Positions 22,902 to 32,796 of a DNA stretch of 64,000 nucleotides are shown in pieces. The position numbers were made by a program, and so were the translations under genes. The notes under the pieces are model-generated. The model searched no databases. It was not told the origin of the DNA and worked only from the letters and a program-made list of their open reading frames with translations. Location of the stretch: NCBI GenBank assembly GCA_004556755.1, contig SFFW01000007.1:1-64000 (forward strand), in the 5' to 3' direction. Each line of letters begins with the position of its first letter. Within the stretch, counting starts at the first letter, position 1. Source of the DNA: Clostridiales bacterium (lineage in GTDB: Bacteria; Bacillota; Clostridia; Oscillospirales; Oscillospiraceae).

Positions 22902-25498
22902 CCGTTTACCTTCTTTCTCAGCTCACTGAGGAGGTTGAGCGCCTCAAGCGGTGTGAGAGAGTCGATATCCGTCCGGCGCAGGATCCTTGCAACCTCATCG
23001 GTGCCGGCGTCGATAAGGCTTATCTGCGCTTCCTCCTGCACGGGGGCAAGGTCGGGGCGGGAGCTTTCGGTCTCAAGCTCTTTGAGGTAGGTCTTTGCCT
23101 TCGATATGACCCCGTCCGGCACGCCCGCAAGCTTTGCGACCTCGATGCCGTAGCTGTCGTCGGCGGCGCCGGGCATTATGCGGCGCAGGAACACGAGCGT
23201 TCCGCCCTGCTTCTTTGCGCTGATGCTGTAATTATGCACGCCCTCGACCACGCCCTCAAGTGCGCTCAGCTCGTGGTAATGCGTTGCGAACATGGTCTTT
23301 GCGCCGAGCCTGCGCTTGTCGGCGCAATGCTCAAGCACGGCTCTGGCTATCGCCATGCCGTCGTAGGTCGAGGTGCCTCTGCCGATCTCGTCGAGAATGA
23401 GCAGGGACGACGAGGTCGCATATTTGAGAATGTTTGCGACCTCGCTCATTTCGAGCATGAAGGTCGATTGTCCGGCGGCAAGGTCGTCCGATGCGCCGAT
23501 CCTCGTGAACACCCTGTCCACGACGCCGACGACGGCGCTTTTTGCCGGGACGAAGGAGCCCATCTGCGCCATGAGGCAGATGAGCGCCGTCTGACGCATA
23601 TAGGTGCTTTTGCCCGCCATGTTCGGACCCGTGACTATCGCAACACGGTTGCCGTCGCGGTTCAAAACGGTGTCGTTCGGGACGAACATCACGTCCTTCA
23701 CCGACTGCTCCACGACGGGGTGTCTGCCCTCACGGATGATAAGCTCCCCGGAGGTATCGACCTCCGGCATACAGTAGTCGTTGCGCACGGCGACCTCGGC
23801 AAGCGAACAGAGAGCGTCCAGCCTTGCGACGGCGTCGGCGCTTTGCTGCACCGCCTCGACCCTTGCGCCGATGATCTCGCACACCATGGTAAAGTGCTTG
23901 TACTCAAGCTCCTTTATCCTGTCGGCGGCGGTGAGCAGGTTGTTTTCAAGCTCTTTAAGCTCCTGCGTGAAGTAGCGCTCGTTTGAAACGAGGGTCTGCT
24001 TTCTTATGTAGTCGTCGGGGATATTGATCTCGCCTGCGGACTTGGGAACGTCGATATAATAGCCGAACACACGGTTGTAGCCCACCTTGAGCTTTTTGAT
24101 GCCGGTGCGCTCCCGCTCACGGCGCTCAAGCGCCGCCACCGCCTCCGCTCCGTTGTCACGGATGCTGCGGAGCTTATCGACCTCCTCGGAATAGCCCGTG
24201 CGCAGGATCCCGCCCTCACGCACGGAAAACGGCGGATCGTCGCATATCGCCCTGTCGATGCGGCTCGTTATGTCGGAAAGCTCGTCCATTGCAGCGATCT
24301 CCCGCAGGGTGCTGCACTTAAATTGCGCAAGCTGTGCCTTTAGGGTCGGAAGCGCCCTCGTACATTCGCCGAGAGCGATGAGGTCCCTGCCGTTTGCATT
24401 GCCGAACACGACCTTGCCGATGAGCCGCTGCATATCGTTTATGCCCCGCAGGGTCTGAATTATCTCGCCCCTTGCGGTGTTGTCCCGCACAAGCTCCGAC
24501 ACCGCCGTGAGGCGGCGCTTTATGTTGACGGGGCTCAAAAGAGGACGTTCGACCCAGCTTCGCAGAAGTCTGCCGCCCATGGGAGTCTTTGTCTTGTCAA
24601 GCACCCACAGGAGCGAACCCTTTTTCTCGCCCGTGCGCTGGGACTCCGTAAGCTCAAGGGATCGCCTTGTCGCCCAGTCAAGCTCCATGTATCTGCCGCT
24701 GCCGAATATGTCGACGCTGCGGATGTTTGAAAGCTCGGTTTTCTGCGTTTCGCTGATGTACGACAGCAGCGCACCGCAGGCGCAGACCGCCGGCTGAAGC
24801 TCGCCGAGGGAAAGCTCGTCAAGGCTCCTGACCTTAAACTGCTCGCACACTCTTGCCGCCGACGCCATGAACTCGAAGTTGTGTCCCAGCTCTATCATGC
24901 AGCCGAGGCGCTTCGTGAGAAACTCCGAGATCTCGTCGCACTGCATATACGCACCGGAGTTTAAAACGACCTCCTTGGGTGCAAAGCGACCCATCTCGTT
25001 TATGATGTGATTTCTCGCATCGCTCTCAAAGCAGGCGCAGCAGAACTCGCCCGTCGATATGTCGCAGAAGGCGACGCCGCCCCGGTCGGCGGCAAGAAAC
25101 GCCGAGCCGAGGTAGTTGCTGCGCCCCTCCTCAAGCATGATGCTGTCCGTCACCGTACCGGGGGTGACTATGCGGATAACGTCACGCTTAACGAGACCCT
25201 TTGCGGTCGCCGGATCCTCTATCTGCTCGCAGATCGCCACCTTGTAGCCCTTTGCCACGAGCTTCGCTATATAGCTCTGCGCACTGTGATACGGCACTCC
25301 GCACATGGGCGTGCGCTTTTCGGGGTCCTGAATGCCCCTGTCCCTCGTCGTCAGCGCAAGGTCAAGCTCCTTCGAGGCAAGCTTTGCATCGTCATCGAAC
25401 ATCTCGTAAAAATCGCCGAGACGGAAAAACAGCAGACAGTCGTTGTGCCGGTGCTTTATTTCGTAATATTGCTGTTTCATCGGTGTGAGTTCAGCCAC
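22898..25498 (-). CDS. mutS: DNA mismatch repair protein MutS
   Basis: An 866-residue MutS1. The N-terminal mismatch-binding domain has the Phe-x-Glu motif region LLFFRLGDFYEMFDDDA; the C-terminal ATPase has TGPNMAGKSTYMRQ (Walker A) and LLILDEIGRGTSTYDG (Walker B). GTG start 25498 with AGGAGG 7 bases before it. Found downstream of miaB and near mutL (27602, divergent), the mutS-mutL-miaA-hfq neighbourhood often seen in bacteria. Confidence 0.96.
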   Translation of the reverse strand: MAELTPMKQQYYEIKHRHNDCLLFFRLGDFYEMFDDDAKLASKELDLALTTRDRGIQDPEKRTPMCGVPYHSAQSYIAKLVAKGYKVAICEQIEDPATAKGLVKRDVIRIVTPGTVTDSIMLEEGRSNYLGSAFLAADRGGVAFCDISTGEFCCACFESDARNHIINEMGRFAPKEVVLNSGAYMQCDEISEFLTKRLGCMIELGHNFEFMASAARVCEQFKVRSLDELSLGELQPAVCACGALLSYISETQKTELSNIRSVDIFGSGRYMELDWATRRSLELTESQRTGEKKGSLLWVLDKTKTPMGGRLLRSWVERPLLSPVNIKRRLTAVSELVRDNTARGEIIQTLRGINDMQRLIGKVVFGNANGRDLIALGECTRALPTLKAQLAQFKCSTLREIAAMDELSDITSRIDRAICDDPPFSVREGGILRTGYSEEVDKLRSIRDNGAEAVAALERRERERTGIKKLKVGYNRVFGYYIDVPKSAGEINIPDDYIRKQTLVSNERYFTQELKELENNLLTAADRIKELEYKHFTMVCEIIGARVEAVQQSADAVARLDALCSLAEVAVRNDYCMPEVDTSGELIIREGRHPVVEQSVKDVMFVPNDTVLNRDGNRVAIVTGPNMAGKSTYMRQTALICLMAQMGSFVPAKSAVVGVVDRVFTRIGASDDLAAGQSTFMLEMSEVANILKYATSSSLLILDEIGRGTSTYDGMAIARAVLEHCADKRRLGAKTMFATHYHELSALEGVVEGVHNYSISAKKQGGTLVFLRRIMPGAADDSYGIEVAKLAGVPDGVISKAKTYLKELETESSRPDLAPVQEEAQISLIDAGTDEVARILRRTDIDSLTPLEALNLLSELRKKVNG

Positions 25499-25519
25499 GT
25501 CACACCCTCCTGACCGTAG

Positions 25520-26062
25520 TTATTTTTTCTTTATCAGCTCGTCACGCTGACGGAGCATTTCCTCGTGAAACTGCTCCGGGAGATATTTCATAAATTCGTC
25601 GAACGCCTTTTCGTTGTACTCGAAGTAGAAGGTGCCCTCGCCCGTGTTGTCGGGGAAGTGACTCCGCTCCTCGTCGGAAAGCTCGTGATTTGATATGTAC
25701 ACCCACTTTATCCACAGGTTCTTTATCATGCCGCAGTCGGTCACGGCGCTCCAGAACAGATCGTCGGTCTTTTCGTTGAGATAGAATCTCATGCACTTAT
25801 CGCCGAAGGACACCATCGAAAAGCCGTAGGAGTTCACGGAGATGAGCTTAAAGGCGAACACCCACAGCGCACTGACCATGGCGAGTATCACGAGAAGTCC
25901 GTATACATACTTATCGCCCAGGCGCCCGATAAGGCAGACGGCGAGCGATATAAGCGCAAACGCAAGCAGTCCGACTGCGATAAAGAACACTATCGTCATC
26001 GAACCCTTGTGAAGTCTCAGGCTGTTTGTGACCTTGAATTTTTTGATGCTTTCCTTTGGCAT
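25520..26062 (-). CDS. Hypothetical membrane protein with two N-terminal TM segments
   Basis: A 180-residue protein. Residues ~22-47 and ~53-73 are transmembrane segments (TIVFFIAVGLLAFALISLAV, VYGLLVILAMVSALWVFAF). The soluble part (NSYGFSMVSFGDKCMRFYLN, WVYISNHELSDEERSHFP, EKAFDEFMKYLPEQF) resembles the PH-like domain of membrane-tethered YcxB-type proteins, which is a loose guess. ATG 26062 with CGGAGGA, beginning just after the miaB stop (26065). Function unknown. Confidence 0.75.
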   Translation of the reverse strand: MPKESIKKFKVTNSLRLHKGSMTIVFFIAVGLLAFALISLAVCLIGRLGDKYVYGLLVILAMVSALWVFAFKLISVNSYGFSMVSFGDKCMRFYLNEKTDDLFWSAVTDCGMIKNLWIKWVYISNHELSDEERSHFPDNTGEGTFYFEYNEKAFDEFMKYLPEQFHEEMLRQRDELIKKK

Positions 26063-26064
26063 TT

Positions 26065-27486
26065 TCAGTCCTCCGTTTCGGGTTCGCCGTACAGCGCCCA
26101 TGTGTTTGATCCCGTTATTTTGACGTTTATGAAGCGTCCCAAAAGCTCCTTTGAACCCTTGAGATGCACGAGCCTGCCGCCGTTTGTCCTCGACGAGAGG
26201 TTATACTGCTCCTTGCCTGTCTCGCCGTCGACAAGAACTCTTACGGTCTTGCCCTCATACTCACGGTGCTTTTCCGCAGATATGCGGTTTGCGACGTCGA
26301 GCAGACGGTCAAAGTGCTTCTGCTTATCCTCACGGCTGTAGGGGTCGGGCATTTCCGCTGCGGGAGTGCCGACACGCTTGGAGTAGATGAAGGTGAACAT
26401 CGCATCGTAGCGCACCTTTTCGCAGAGCCTGAGCGTCTCCTCAAAATCCTCCTCCGTCTCGTTTGGGAAGCCGACGATTATGTCCGTCGTGAGGACGAGG
26501 TCGGGCATATAGCTTCGGGCAAGCTCCACCTTTTGCAGGTACTTTTCCGAATCGTAGTGCCTGTTCATCGCCTTCAATATGCGGTCGCTGCCGCTCTGCA
26601 CGGGCAGGTGGAGCTGATGTGCGCACTTTTCGCACTCCGCCATCGTGCGGAACAGCTCCTCCGTCGCATCCTTGGGGTGGCTCGTCATAAAGCGGATGAG
26701 AAATTCGCCCGGAATGTCGTTTATCATGGCGATAAGGTCGGCAAAGGACACGTCCGTATCGAGGTCCTTGCCGTAGGAATTGACGTTCTGACCGAGGAGC
26801 GTTATCTCCTTGTAGCCCGCAGCCACAAGCTCTCTCGCCTCGGCGACGATGTCCTCCGGTCGGCGGGAGCGCTCCCTGCCCCGAACGTAGGGTACGATGC
26901 AGTAGGTGCAGAAGTTGTTGCAGCCGTACATGATGGACAGCCACGCCTTTATGCTGCCGTCACGCTTTTGGGGAATGCCCTCTGCGACGGTGCCGTCGGA
27001 CTGTGTCGTCTCGAACACACGCTTGCCCTTTTCGAGGTAGCGCAGCATAAGCTCCGGCAGACGCCAAAGCTCATGCGGTCCGAAGACCATGTCCACCACG
27101 GGGTAGGAGCGCCGTATCTTCTCCGCCATGTGGGGCTGCTGCACCATGCAGCCGCAGACGGCGACGATCTGCCCCGGCTTTGCCTTTTTGGAGTGGTTTA
27201 ACTGACCCACGTTGCCGAGGACACGCATCTCTGCGTGTTCACGCACGGCGCAGGTGTTGACGACTATAAGGTCCGCCCGGAACTCGTCCTGCGTGAAGCC
27301 GTAGCCCATTTCGGCGAGGTAGCCCCTTATCTTTTCGCTGTCCGCCTCGTTCTGCTGACAGCCGTAGGTATCCACCATCGCAAGCGGTCTTGCGCCGTTT
27401 GCGGTTATGCGGTCAAAGACCTCGGCGCAGTATTCCTCCTGCCGCTTTATGTCCCCGACCCCGATCTCTTTTCTCACATATGCCAT
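26065..27486 (-). CDS. miaB: tRNA-2-methylthio-N6-isopentenyladenosine synthase MiaB
   Basis: A 473-residue radical-SAM methylthiotransferase acting on A37 of tRNAs reading UNN codons. N-terminal UPF0004 domain with cluster cysteines (VDTYGCQQNEADSE, VVNTCAVREHAE, AVCGCMVQQ), radical-SAM motif YGCNNFCTYCIVPYVRGRE, and a C-terminal TRAM domain. ATG 27486 chosen; longer in-frame extensions run across the divergent promoter region. miaA, which makes its substrate, lies 2 kb away on the other strand. Confidence 0.95.
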   Translation of the reverse strand: MAYVRKEIGVGDIKRQEEYCAEVFDRITANGARPLAMVDTYGCQQNEADSEKIRGYLAEMGYGFTQDEFRADLIVVNTCAVREHAEMRVLGNVGQLNHSKKAKPGQIVAVCGCMVQQPHMAEKIRRSYPVVDMVFGPHELWRLPELMLRYLEKGKRVFETTQSDGTVAEGIPQKRDGSIKAWLSIMYGCNNFCTYCIVPYVRGRERSRRPEDIVAEARELVAAGYKEITLLGQNVNSYGKDLDTDVSFADLIAMINDIPGEFLIRFMTSHPKDATEELFRTMAECEKCAHQLHLPVQSGSDRILKAMNRHYDSEKYLQKVELARSYMPDLVLTTDIIVGFPNETEEDFEETLRLCEKVRYDAMFTFIYSKRVGTPAAEMPDPYSREDKQKHFDRLLDVANRISAEKHREYEGKTVRVLVDGETGKEQYNLSSRTNGGRLVHLKGSKELLGRFINVKITGSNTWALYGEPETED

Positions 27487-27524
27487 ATTGATTCCCTGTT
27501 TTCCTTTATTAACGTTCTCCGAGC

Positions 27525-27554
27525 ATTTTACCATAAAAAGAGTGGAACTTTCAA
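27525..27554 (-). promoter_or_regulatory. Probable promoter of miaB-mutS
   Basis: Minus-strand TTGAAA (27549-27554) and TAAAAT (27525-27530) with an 18-base spacer. Confidence 0.5.
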
Positions 27555-27571
27555 CTAAAATAATGTATAAT
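27543..27571 (+). promoter_or_regulatory. Probable promoter of mutL
   Basis: A perfect TATAAT (27566-27571) lies 30 bases before the mutL ATG; the -35 (TGGAAC, 27543-27548) is weak. It overlaps the divergent miaB promoter, so the two may compete. Confidence 0.45.
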
Positions 27572-27601
27572 GATATATTATATATTGTACCAGAGGTAGC
27601 C

Positions 27602-29422
27602 ATGACAAGGATAAACATTCTTCCGCCGCATCTGGCGGACATGATCGCCGCAGGCGAGGTCGTCGAACGTCCCGCCTCGGTCATAAAGGAGCTTATGGAA
27701 AACGCCTTCGACGCAGGTGCCAAAAAGGTGACGGTCGAGTTCAAAAACGGCGGCGCTCCCTACATACGCATCAGTGACGACGGCTGCGGCATGAGCCCCG
27801 AGGACGCCGGCATCGCCTTCATGCGGCACGCAACGAGCAAGCTTCACGACGAGCGGGGGCTTGAAGCCATCGGCACGATGGGCTTTAGGGGCGAGGCTCT
27901 TGCCGCCATTTCGGCGGTCAGCCGCATCGAGCTTTGCACCCGTGAAAAAGGCTCCGACGAGGGCATTAAAATGACCGTCGAGGCGGGCGACATCGTCGAT
28001 ATGCTGCCCTGCGGCTGCCCGGAGGGGACGAGCATCACCGTGCGGGACATTTTCTTCAACACCCCCGCAAGGCTCAAGTTTCTCAAAAGCGACAGGAGCG
28101 AGGCTTCCGCCTGCATCGCTGCGGCGCTGCACTGCGCCCTCGGCAGGCCCGAAGTCTCCGTGCGCTGCATAAGAGACGGGGCGGAGGAGTTTTTCACCCC
28201 CGGCGACGCAAGGTCCGATTCCGCCGTGTATTCCCTGCTCGGCAGGGAGCTTGCAAGCTCCTTGCTTCCCTGTCGGGGCAGTGCCGACGGCGTGTCGGTC
28301 GAGGGCTTTGTGTCCTCCCCGGCGAAGGGTCAGGGCAGCCGCAGCAGACAGTATTTCTTCTGCAACGGAAGGTATATCCGTTCGGCGCTTTTGCAGTCCG
28401 CCGTCGAGCAGGCGTACCGCAATACGCTGCTCACGGGGCGCTTTCCCGCCTGCGTCGTATACCTCACTCTCGGCAACGCCGCAGTCGACGTAAATGTACA
28501 CCCCGCAAAGACAGAGGTGAAGTTTTCCGAAGAGAAAAAGGTCTTTGACGCCGTGTATCAGACCGTGCGCAGCGCCCTCGAAGCGGAGGACAAGCCCCTT
28601 GAGATAAGCCTTTCGGAGGGTACAAAAAAGCTCACCGAAAGCGCCTCTGCAACATTTAACGACAGACCCCGCACAACGTTTTCCCGTCCGTCGTTTTCCG
28701 AAAGACCCGCTCCCGTGTTTAAGCCCGCCCCCGCAAGGGCGCCGCAAAGCGCCGTTTTTCGCAGTCCGATGCCGGAATATGACAGCGTTTTTCCCGCTTC
28801 AACAAAAAGCGAAAATGTTGAAAAAGCAGTTGAAACTGTTGAAAAAATCGCCTCTCCCGCCTACCGTCTCATCGGTGAGGCGCTGAATACATACATTCTC
28901 GTCGAATTTGACGGGAAACTGCTGCTCATTGATAAGCACGCAGCCCACGAGCGCATGATCTTTGACAGGCTTGTGCAGAGCGAGCGTGAGGTCATGAGTC
29001 AGACGCTCTTGGAGCCTATCCTCGTGCGCCTTTCTCCGGAGGATTCCGAGACGCTTGAGGCAAACGGCGAGACGCTCTCGGAGCTTGGCTTCGAGCTTGA
29101 GCCGTTCGGCGAGGGAGCATACGCACTTCGTGCGCTCCCGGAGGACATTGACCCCGGTGACGCCACTGCCGCCGTCGAGGAACTTTGCGTAAAGCTGCGC
29201 ACCGGCGGCGCCGACGACGCAAAGGCGGGACGCACGGAGCTTCTGCACACCGTCGCCTGCAAGGCGGCGATAAAGGCAGGACGCCGCCACGACCCGGCGG
29301 AGCTTGACCGCATCGCAAAGGCGGTCGTGTCGGGCGAGGTGCGCTACTGCCCGCACGGCAGACCCGTTTCCGTCACGCTCACGAAAGCGGAGCTTGACAA
29401 ATTCTTCAGCCGGATAGTATGA
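27602..29422 (+). CDS. mutL: DNA mismatch repair protein MutL
   Basis: A 606-residue MutL. The GHKL ATPase has ELMENAFDAGAKKVTVEFK, DDGCGM and GFRGEALAAISAVS; the N-terminus INILPPHLADMIAAGEVVER is diagnostic. The C-terminal domain has DKHAAHERM (the DQHA endonuclease motif with Lys for Gln), ACKAAIKAG and CPHGRP, so it is the endonuclease-type MutL. ATG 27602 after AGAGG; upstream in-frame codons would cross the promoter. Confidence 0.95.
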   Translation: MTRINILPPHLADMIAAGEVVERPASVIKELMENAFDAGAKKVTVEFKNGGAPYIRISDDGCGMSPEDAGIAFMRHATSKLHDERGLEAIGTMGFRGEALAAISAVSRIELCTREKGSDEGIKMTVEAGDIVDMLPCGCPEGTSITVRDIFFNTPARLKFLKSDRSEASACIAAALHCALGRPEVSVRCIRDGAEEFFTPGDARSDSAVYSLLGRELASSLLPCRGSADGVSVEGFVSSPAKGQGSRSRQYFFCNGRYIRSALLQSAVEQAYRNTLLTGRFPACVVYLTLGNAAVDVNVHPAKTEVKFSEEKKVFDAVYQTVRSALEAEDKPLEISLSEGTKKLTESASATFNDRPRTTFSRPSFSERPAPVFKPAPARAPQSAVFRSPMPEYDSVFPASTKSENVEKAVETVEKIASPAYRLIGEALNTYILVEFDGKLLLIDKHAAHERMIFDRLVQSEREVMSQTLLEPILVRLSPEDSETLEANGETLSELGFELEPFGEGAYALRALPEDIDPGDATAAVEELCVKLRTGGADDAKAGRTELLHTVACKAAIKAGRRHDPAELDRIAKAVVSGEVRYCPHGRPVSVTLTKAELDKFFSRIV

Positions 29423-30384
29423 GCATGAACATTAACGACAACATCCCGACGGTCGCCGTGATATGCGGACCCACCGCAACGGGCAAGACAAGGCTCTCGG
29501 TCGAGCTTGCAAGGAGCTTTGACGGGGAGATCGTTTCGGCGGACTCCATGCAGGTCTACCGCCGCATGGACATAGGCACGGCAAAGGCAACGCCCGACGA
29601 GCGCTGCGGCGTGCCGCATCACATGATAGACGTGGCAGAGCCGAGTGAGCAATACTCCGTTGCACGCTACGTTGAGGAAGCCTCCGCCTGCACGGACGAC
29701 ATTTTGGCAAGAGGGAAGCTGCCCCTTATCGTCGGCGGCACGAATCTTTACATCGACTCCCTGCTTTCCGGCCGGGACTTTGCCTCCGCCGCCGGGGAGG
29801 ACCCGGAGCTTCGGGCGGAGCTTGAGCGCAGGTATGACGAGCTTGGCGGCGAGGAGATGCTGCGGCAGCTTCGTGTTTTCGACCCGGAGCGTGCCGAAAA
29901 GCTGCCGCCGACCGACAGGCGCAGGATAATCCGTGCCTTCGAGGTGTACCGTCTCACGGGAAAGAGCCTGAGCGAGCATGATCGGGAGACGAGGCTTGCC
30001 CCGCCCCGCTACCGTGCGGCGGTCATTGCGCTCGACTACCTCGACCGTGAGCATCTGTACGCGCGCATAAACGACCGTGTCGACGAAATGGTGCGTCTCG
30101 GTCTGTTTGAGGAGGTGCGGGCGCTGCAAAGCGAGGGACTTAACCCCGACTGCACCGCAATGCAGGCGATCGGCTACAAGGAGCCGCTCTCGGCGCTTCG
30201 TGGCGAGATAACGAGGGACGAGGCGATAGAGCTAATTAAGCGTGAGAGCCGGCGCTACGCCAAGCGTCAGCTCACATGGCTGCGCCGCAAGGAAGGGCTT
30301 CTTTGGATACGCCACGGGCAAACGCCCGATTTTTTGGAGGCACGACGGCTTTCGACCGAATATCTTCGCTCCTTCGGTCTATGA
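29419..30384 (+). CDS. miaA: tRNA dimethylallyltransferase MiaA
   Basis: A 321-residue enzyme transferring a dimethylallyl group to A37 of tRNA. P-loop [17 protein letters not shown], then [16 protein letters not shown], a hallmark of the family, and [12 protein letters not shown]. It overlaps mutL by ATGA; hfq follows after 46 bases. Confidence 0.96.
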   Translation: MSMNINDNIPTVAVICGPTATGKTRLSVELARSFDGEIVSADSMQVYRRMDIGTAKATPDERCGVPHHMIDVAEPSEQYSVARYVEEASACTDDILARGKLPLIVGGTNLYIDSLLSGRDFASAAGEDPELRAELERRYDELGGEEMLRQLRVFDPERAEKLPPTDRRRIIRAFEVYRLTGKSLSEHDRETRLAPPRYRAAVIALDYLDREHLYARINDRVDEMVRLGLFEEVRALQSEGLNPDCTAMQAIGYKEPLSALRGEITRDEAIELIKRESRRYAKRQLTWLRRKEGLLWIRHGQTPDFLEARRLSTEYLRSFGL

Positions 30385-30430
30385 TGATGCTGCGCACAGC
30401 GCAAATCATTACATAGACAGGAGCAGAATT

Positions 30431-30652
30431 ATGCAAAAGACACAGAATCTACAGGACGTATTTTTGAATCAGCTCAGACGTGACAGGCTAAGCGTCACGG
30501 TCTTTCTTATGAACGGCTTTCAGATGCACGGAATCATCCGATCCTTCGACGGCTTTACCGTCGTGCTTGACACCGACGGTAAGCAGCAGCTTATCTACAA
30601 GCACGCAATATCGACGATAATCCCGCCCAAGCCCCTGAGTCTTGAGGAATAA
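30431..30652 (+). CDS. hfq: RNA chaperone Hfq
   Basis: A 73-residue Sm-like protein: Sm1 region [20 protein letters not shown] and Sm2 [15 protein letters not shown], including the YKHA signature. It forms hexamers that bind U-rich and A-rich RNA and may assist small RNAs. SD AGGAG before the ATG. The miaA-hfq order is widely conserved. Confidence 0.95.
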   Translation: MQKTQNLQDVFLNQLRRDRLSVTVFLMNGFQMHGIIRSFDGFTVVLDTDGKQQLIYKHAISTIIPPKPLSLEE

Positions 30653-31529
30653 GTCCTACCTCCGCTTTGCCGCCGCAGCCGTTTTTCTTGCGGCGGCGGC
30701 ATACGGCGGCGCAGCGTTTCTGAGCGAGGCGGAGCCGAAGCCCGTCATCGCCGTGTGCGAGGCGGCGCCCTCGGCGCCGGACCTTGCGCTCGACGGCACG
30801 GTGTTTCGCAGCGAAACGGTCGTTTCCTGCGGCATTTCCTCACCCGTCGTTTTGCCGAGGGAGGGGGAGTACGTTACCGGCGGCAGCGTGCTGTGCATAG
30901 CGGACGCAGACGGGGACGCATACTTTGCCCTCTGCGACGAAGCGGGGCAGGGTGCGGTTATTCCTGCACTCGCATGGGACGACGGCATAAGCTTTTTTGC
31001 CGCCCCATGCTCCGGCTACTTCAGCTCGTACCTTGACGGTTTCGAGGGCGCAGCGCCGGAGAATTATCCGAGCCTCAAAAAGAGCGACAACGCCGACGCC
31101 GTGGGGCGAATCGTCTACGGCGCAAGCTGGTACTTTGCCGCCTCCTGCGGCGACGGTGATTTCCGTGAGGGACAAAAGGTCACGCTCACGCTAAAGCGCT
31201 CTTACCCCGCAACGGTGCAGTCGGTGCATGACGGCACCGTGATACTCCGTGTGCGGGAGGGACTGTACTCCGTTTTGTACGAGCGCCGTGCAAATGCGAC
31301 GGTGAGCTTTCCCGGCGAGGGCGGCATCGTCCTGCCTCTTAAGGCGCTGCACGGCGGCAAAGAAAAATATGTTTACACCGTCTCGCTGGGGCTTGCGAAA
31401 AGGGTCCCGGTCGAGGTCTTATATACCGAGGGCGACAGCGTTACCGTCAGAAGCGACGAGCTTCGGGTCGGTATGGAGGTCGTCGTATCTGGCGAAAATA
31501 TACACGAAGGCAGGGTCATAGAAAGATGA
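30642..31529 (+). CDS. HlyD-like membrane protein of the division gene cluster
   Basis: A 295-residue protein with an N-terminal hydrophobic anchor (residues 8-28, [19 protein letters not shown]) and beta-rich barrel-sandwich segments ([52 protein letters not shown]) as in HlyD-type adaptors. Such proteins often precede yggS-sepF in Clostridia; the role is unknown. The best start is TTG 30642, inside the last codons of hfq and without a clear SD, so it depends on coupling to hfq; this start is the least certain in the cluster. Confidence 0.75.
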   Translation: MRNKSYLRFAAAAVFLAAAAYGGAAFLSEAEPKPVIAVCEAAPSAPDLALDGTVFRSETVVSCGISSPVVLPREGEYVTGGSVLCIADADGDAYFALCDEAGQGAVIPALAWDDGISFFAAPCSGYFSSYLDGFEGAAPENYPSLKKSDNADAVGRIVYGASWYFAASCGDGDFREGQKVTLTLKRSYPATVQSVHDGTVILRVREGLYSVLYERRANATVSFPGEGGIVLPLKALHGGKEKYVYTVSLGLAKRVPVEVLYTEGDSVTVRSDELRVGMEVVVSGENIHEGRVIER

Positions 31530-32227
31530 GCATTGCTGAAAACGTGCTGCGGGTAAAGAAAAACATTGCGCTCGCAGCGGAAAGAAGCGGCAGAGCGCCG
31601 AGCGAGGTTCTGCTTTGCGCCGCAACGAAGATGAACGACGCAGACCGTGTGCGTGAGGCGATCGCCGCAGGCGTCGATATCTGCGGCGAAAACCGTGTGC
31701 AGGAGCTTTGCGAGAAAAACGCAGTCGGCGCATACGAGGGCTGCCCGCTGCATTTCATCGGGCATCTTCAGAAAAACAAGGTGAAATTCGTCGTCGGAAC
31801 GGCGGCGCTTATCCACTCCGTAGACTCCGTGGAGCTTGCCGAAAAGATCGACGCTGCCGCAAAAAAGCTCGGCATCAGGCAGGACATTCTGCTTGAGGTG
31901 AACATCGGAAACGAGGAAGCCAAGAGCGGCTTTGCGCCGGGAGAGCTTCTTTGCGCTGCGGAAAAGATTTCACATTTTTCCTCCGTGCAGGTAAGGGGGC
32001 TTATGGCGATACCCCCGATTTGCGCTTCTCCCGAAGAAAATCGCCCGTATTTTGCTCAAATGAAGCAGCTTTTTATTGACATCGGAGCAAAAAAATACGA
32101 TAATATCCATATGGACTTTTTGTCCATGGGTATGAGCGCCGACTACGAAACCGCAATTGAGGAGGGCGCAAATATCGTCCGTGTCGGCACCGGGATATTC
32201 GGTGCCAGAGACTACGGGACCAAATAA
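31526..32227 (+). CDS. yggS: PLP-binding protein, YggS/PLPBP family
   Basis: A 233-residue alanine-racemase-fold protein without known catalysis that keeps pyridoxal-phosphate balanced. LLCAATKMNDADRVREAI carries the PLP lysine, GENRVQEL follows, and HFIGHLQKNKVKFVV and SMGMSADYETAIEEGANIVR are the signature segments. ATGA overlap with the preceding gene; sepF follows 17 bases later. Confidence 0.95.
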   Translation: MSIAENVLRVKKNIALAAERSGRAPSEVLLCAATKMNDADRVREAIAAGVDICGENRVQELCEKNAVGAYEGCPLHFIGHLQKNKVKFVVGTAALIHSVDSVELAEKIDAAAKKLGIRQDILLEVNIGNEEAKSGFAPGELLCAAEKISHFSSVQVRGLMAIPPICASPEENRPYFAQMKQLFIDIGAKKYDNIHMDFLSMGMSADYETAIEEGANIVRVGTGIFGARDYGTK

Positions 32228-32244
32228 GATTCGGAGGTGCGCCG

Positions 32245-32757
32245 ATGGCATTCCTGGACGAGCTGAAGAAGATCGCACGCCCTTTTAACGACGACGAAGA
32301 TGATTTTATCGAAAGCGAAGAATATGACGAGGAGGAGGAAGGCTTCACCGAGGAGTACGACGACTCGGAGCCTGAGGAGGAAAAGCCCGCAGCGGCTCCC
32401 CGCAGCGGCGTCTTTGCCCGCCGTGAGAGAGAGACCCGCACTTCTCCCGCATACGCAAGCCCCGCAGAAAGAGCGGGCGGCAATAAGATGAAGCTTGTTA
32501 TATGCAAGCCCGAAGCCTTTGAGGAGGCGGCGGAAATTGCGGAGAATCTCCGTGACCGCAGAGCCGTGCTTATGAACCTTGAGGAGACGAATAAGGAGGT
32601 CTCCCGCAGGCTCATCGACTTCCTTTCCGGCGTCGCTTTTGCGCTGGGCGGAAAGATAAAGCGTGTGTCCGCACAGGCATATATACTCACCCCCACAAAC
32701 GTTGATTTGGTGGGAGACGCCGTGGAGGACTTCGAGTCCAGCGGCATATACTTCTGA
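32245..32757 (+). CDS. sepF: Cell division protein SepF
   Basis: A 170-residue FtsZ-ring component. Short N-terminal membrane-targeting helix (MAFLDELKKIARPF), an acidic linker (about residues 14-70, many Asp/Glu), and the C-terminal ring-forming domain (KLVICKPEAFEEAAEIAENL, VLMNLEETNKEVSRRLIDFL, FALGGKIKRV). SD GGAGG. Neighbours yggS and divIVA fit; the ylmH gene usually between sepF and divIVA is missing. Confidence 0.95.
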   Translation: MAFLDELKKIARPFNDDEDDFIESEEYDEEEEGFTEEYDDSEPEEEKPAAAPRSGVFARRERETRTSPAYASPAERAGGNKMKLVICKPEAFEEAAEIAENLRDRRAVLMNLEETNKEVSRRLIDFLSGVAFALGGKIKRVSAQAYILTPTNVDLVGDAVEDFESSGIYF

Positions 32758-32796
32758 AACAGACAGACCCGCAAATAAAGAAAGGTGGATTTTGAT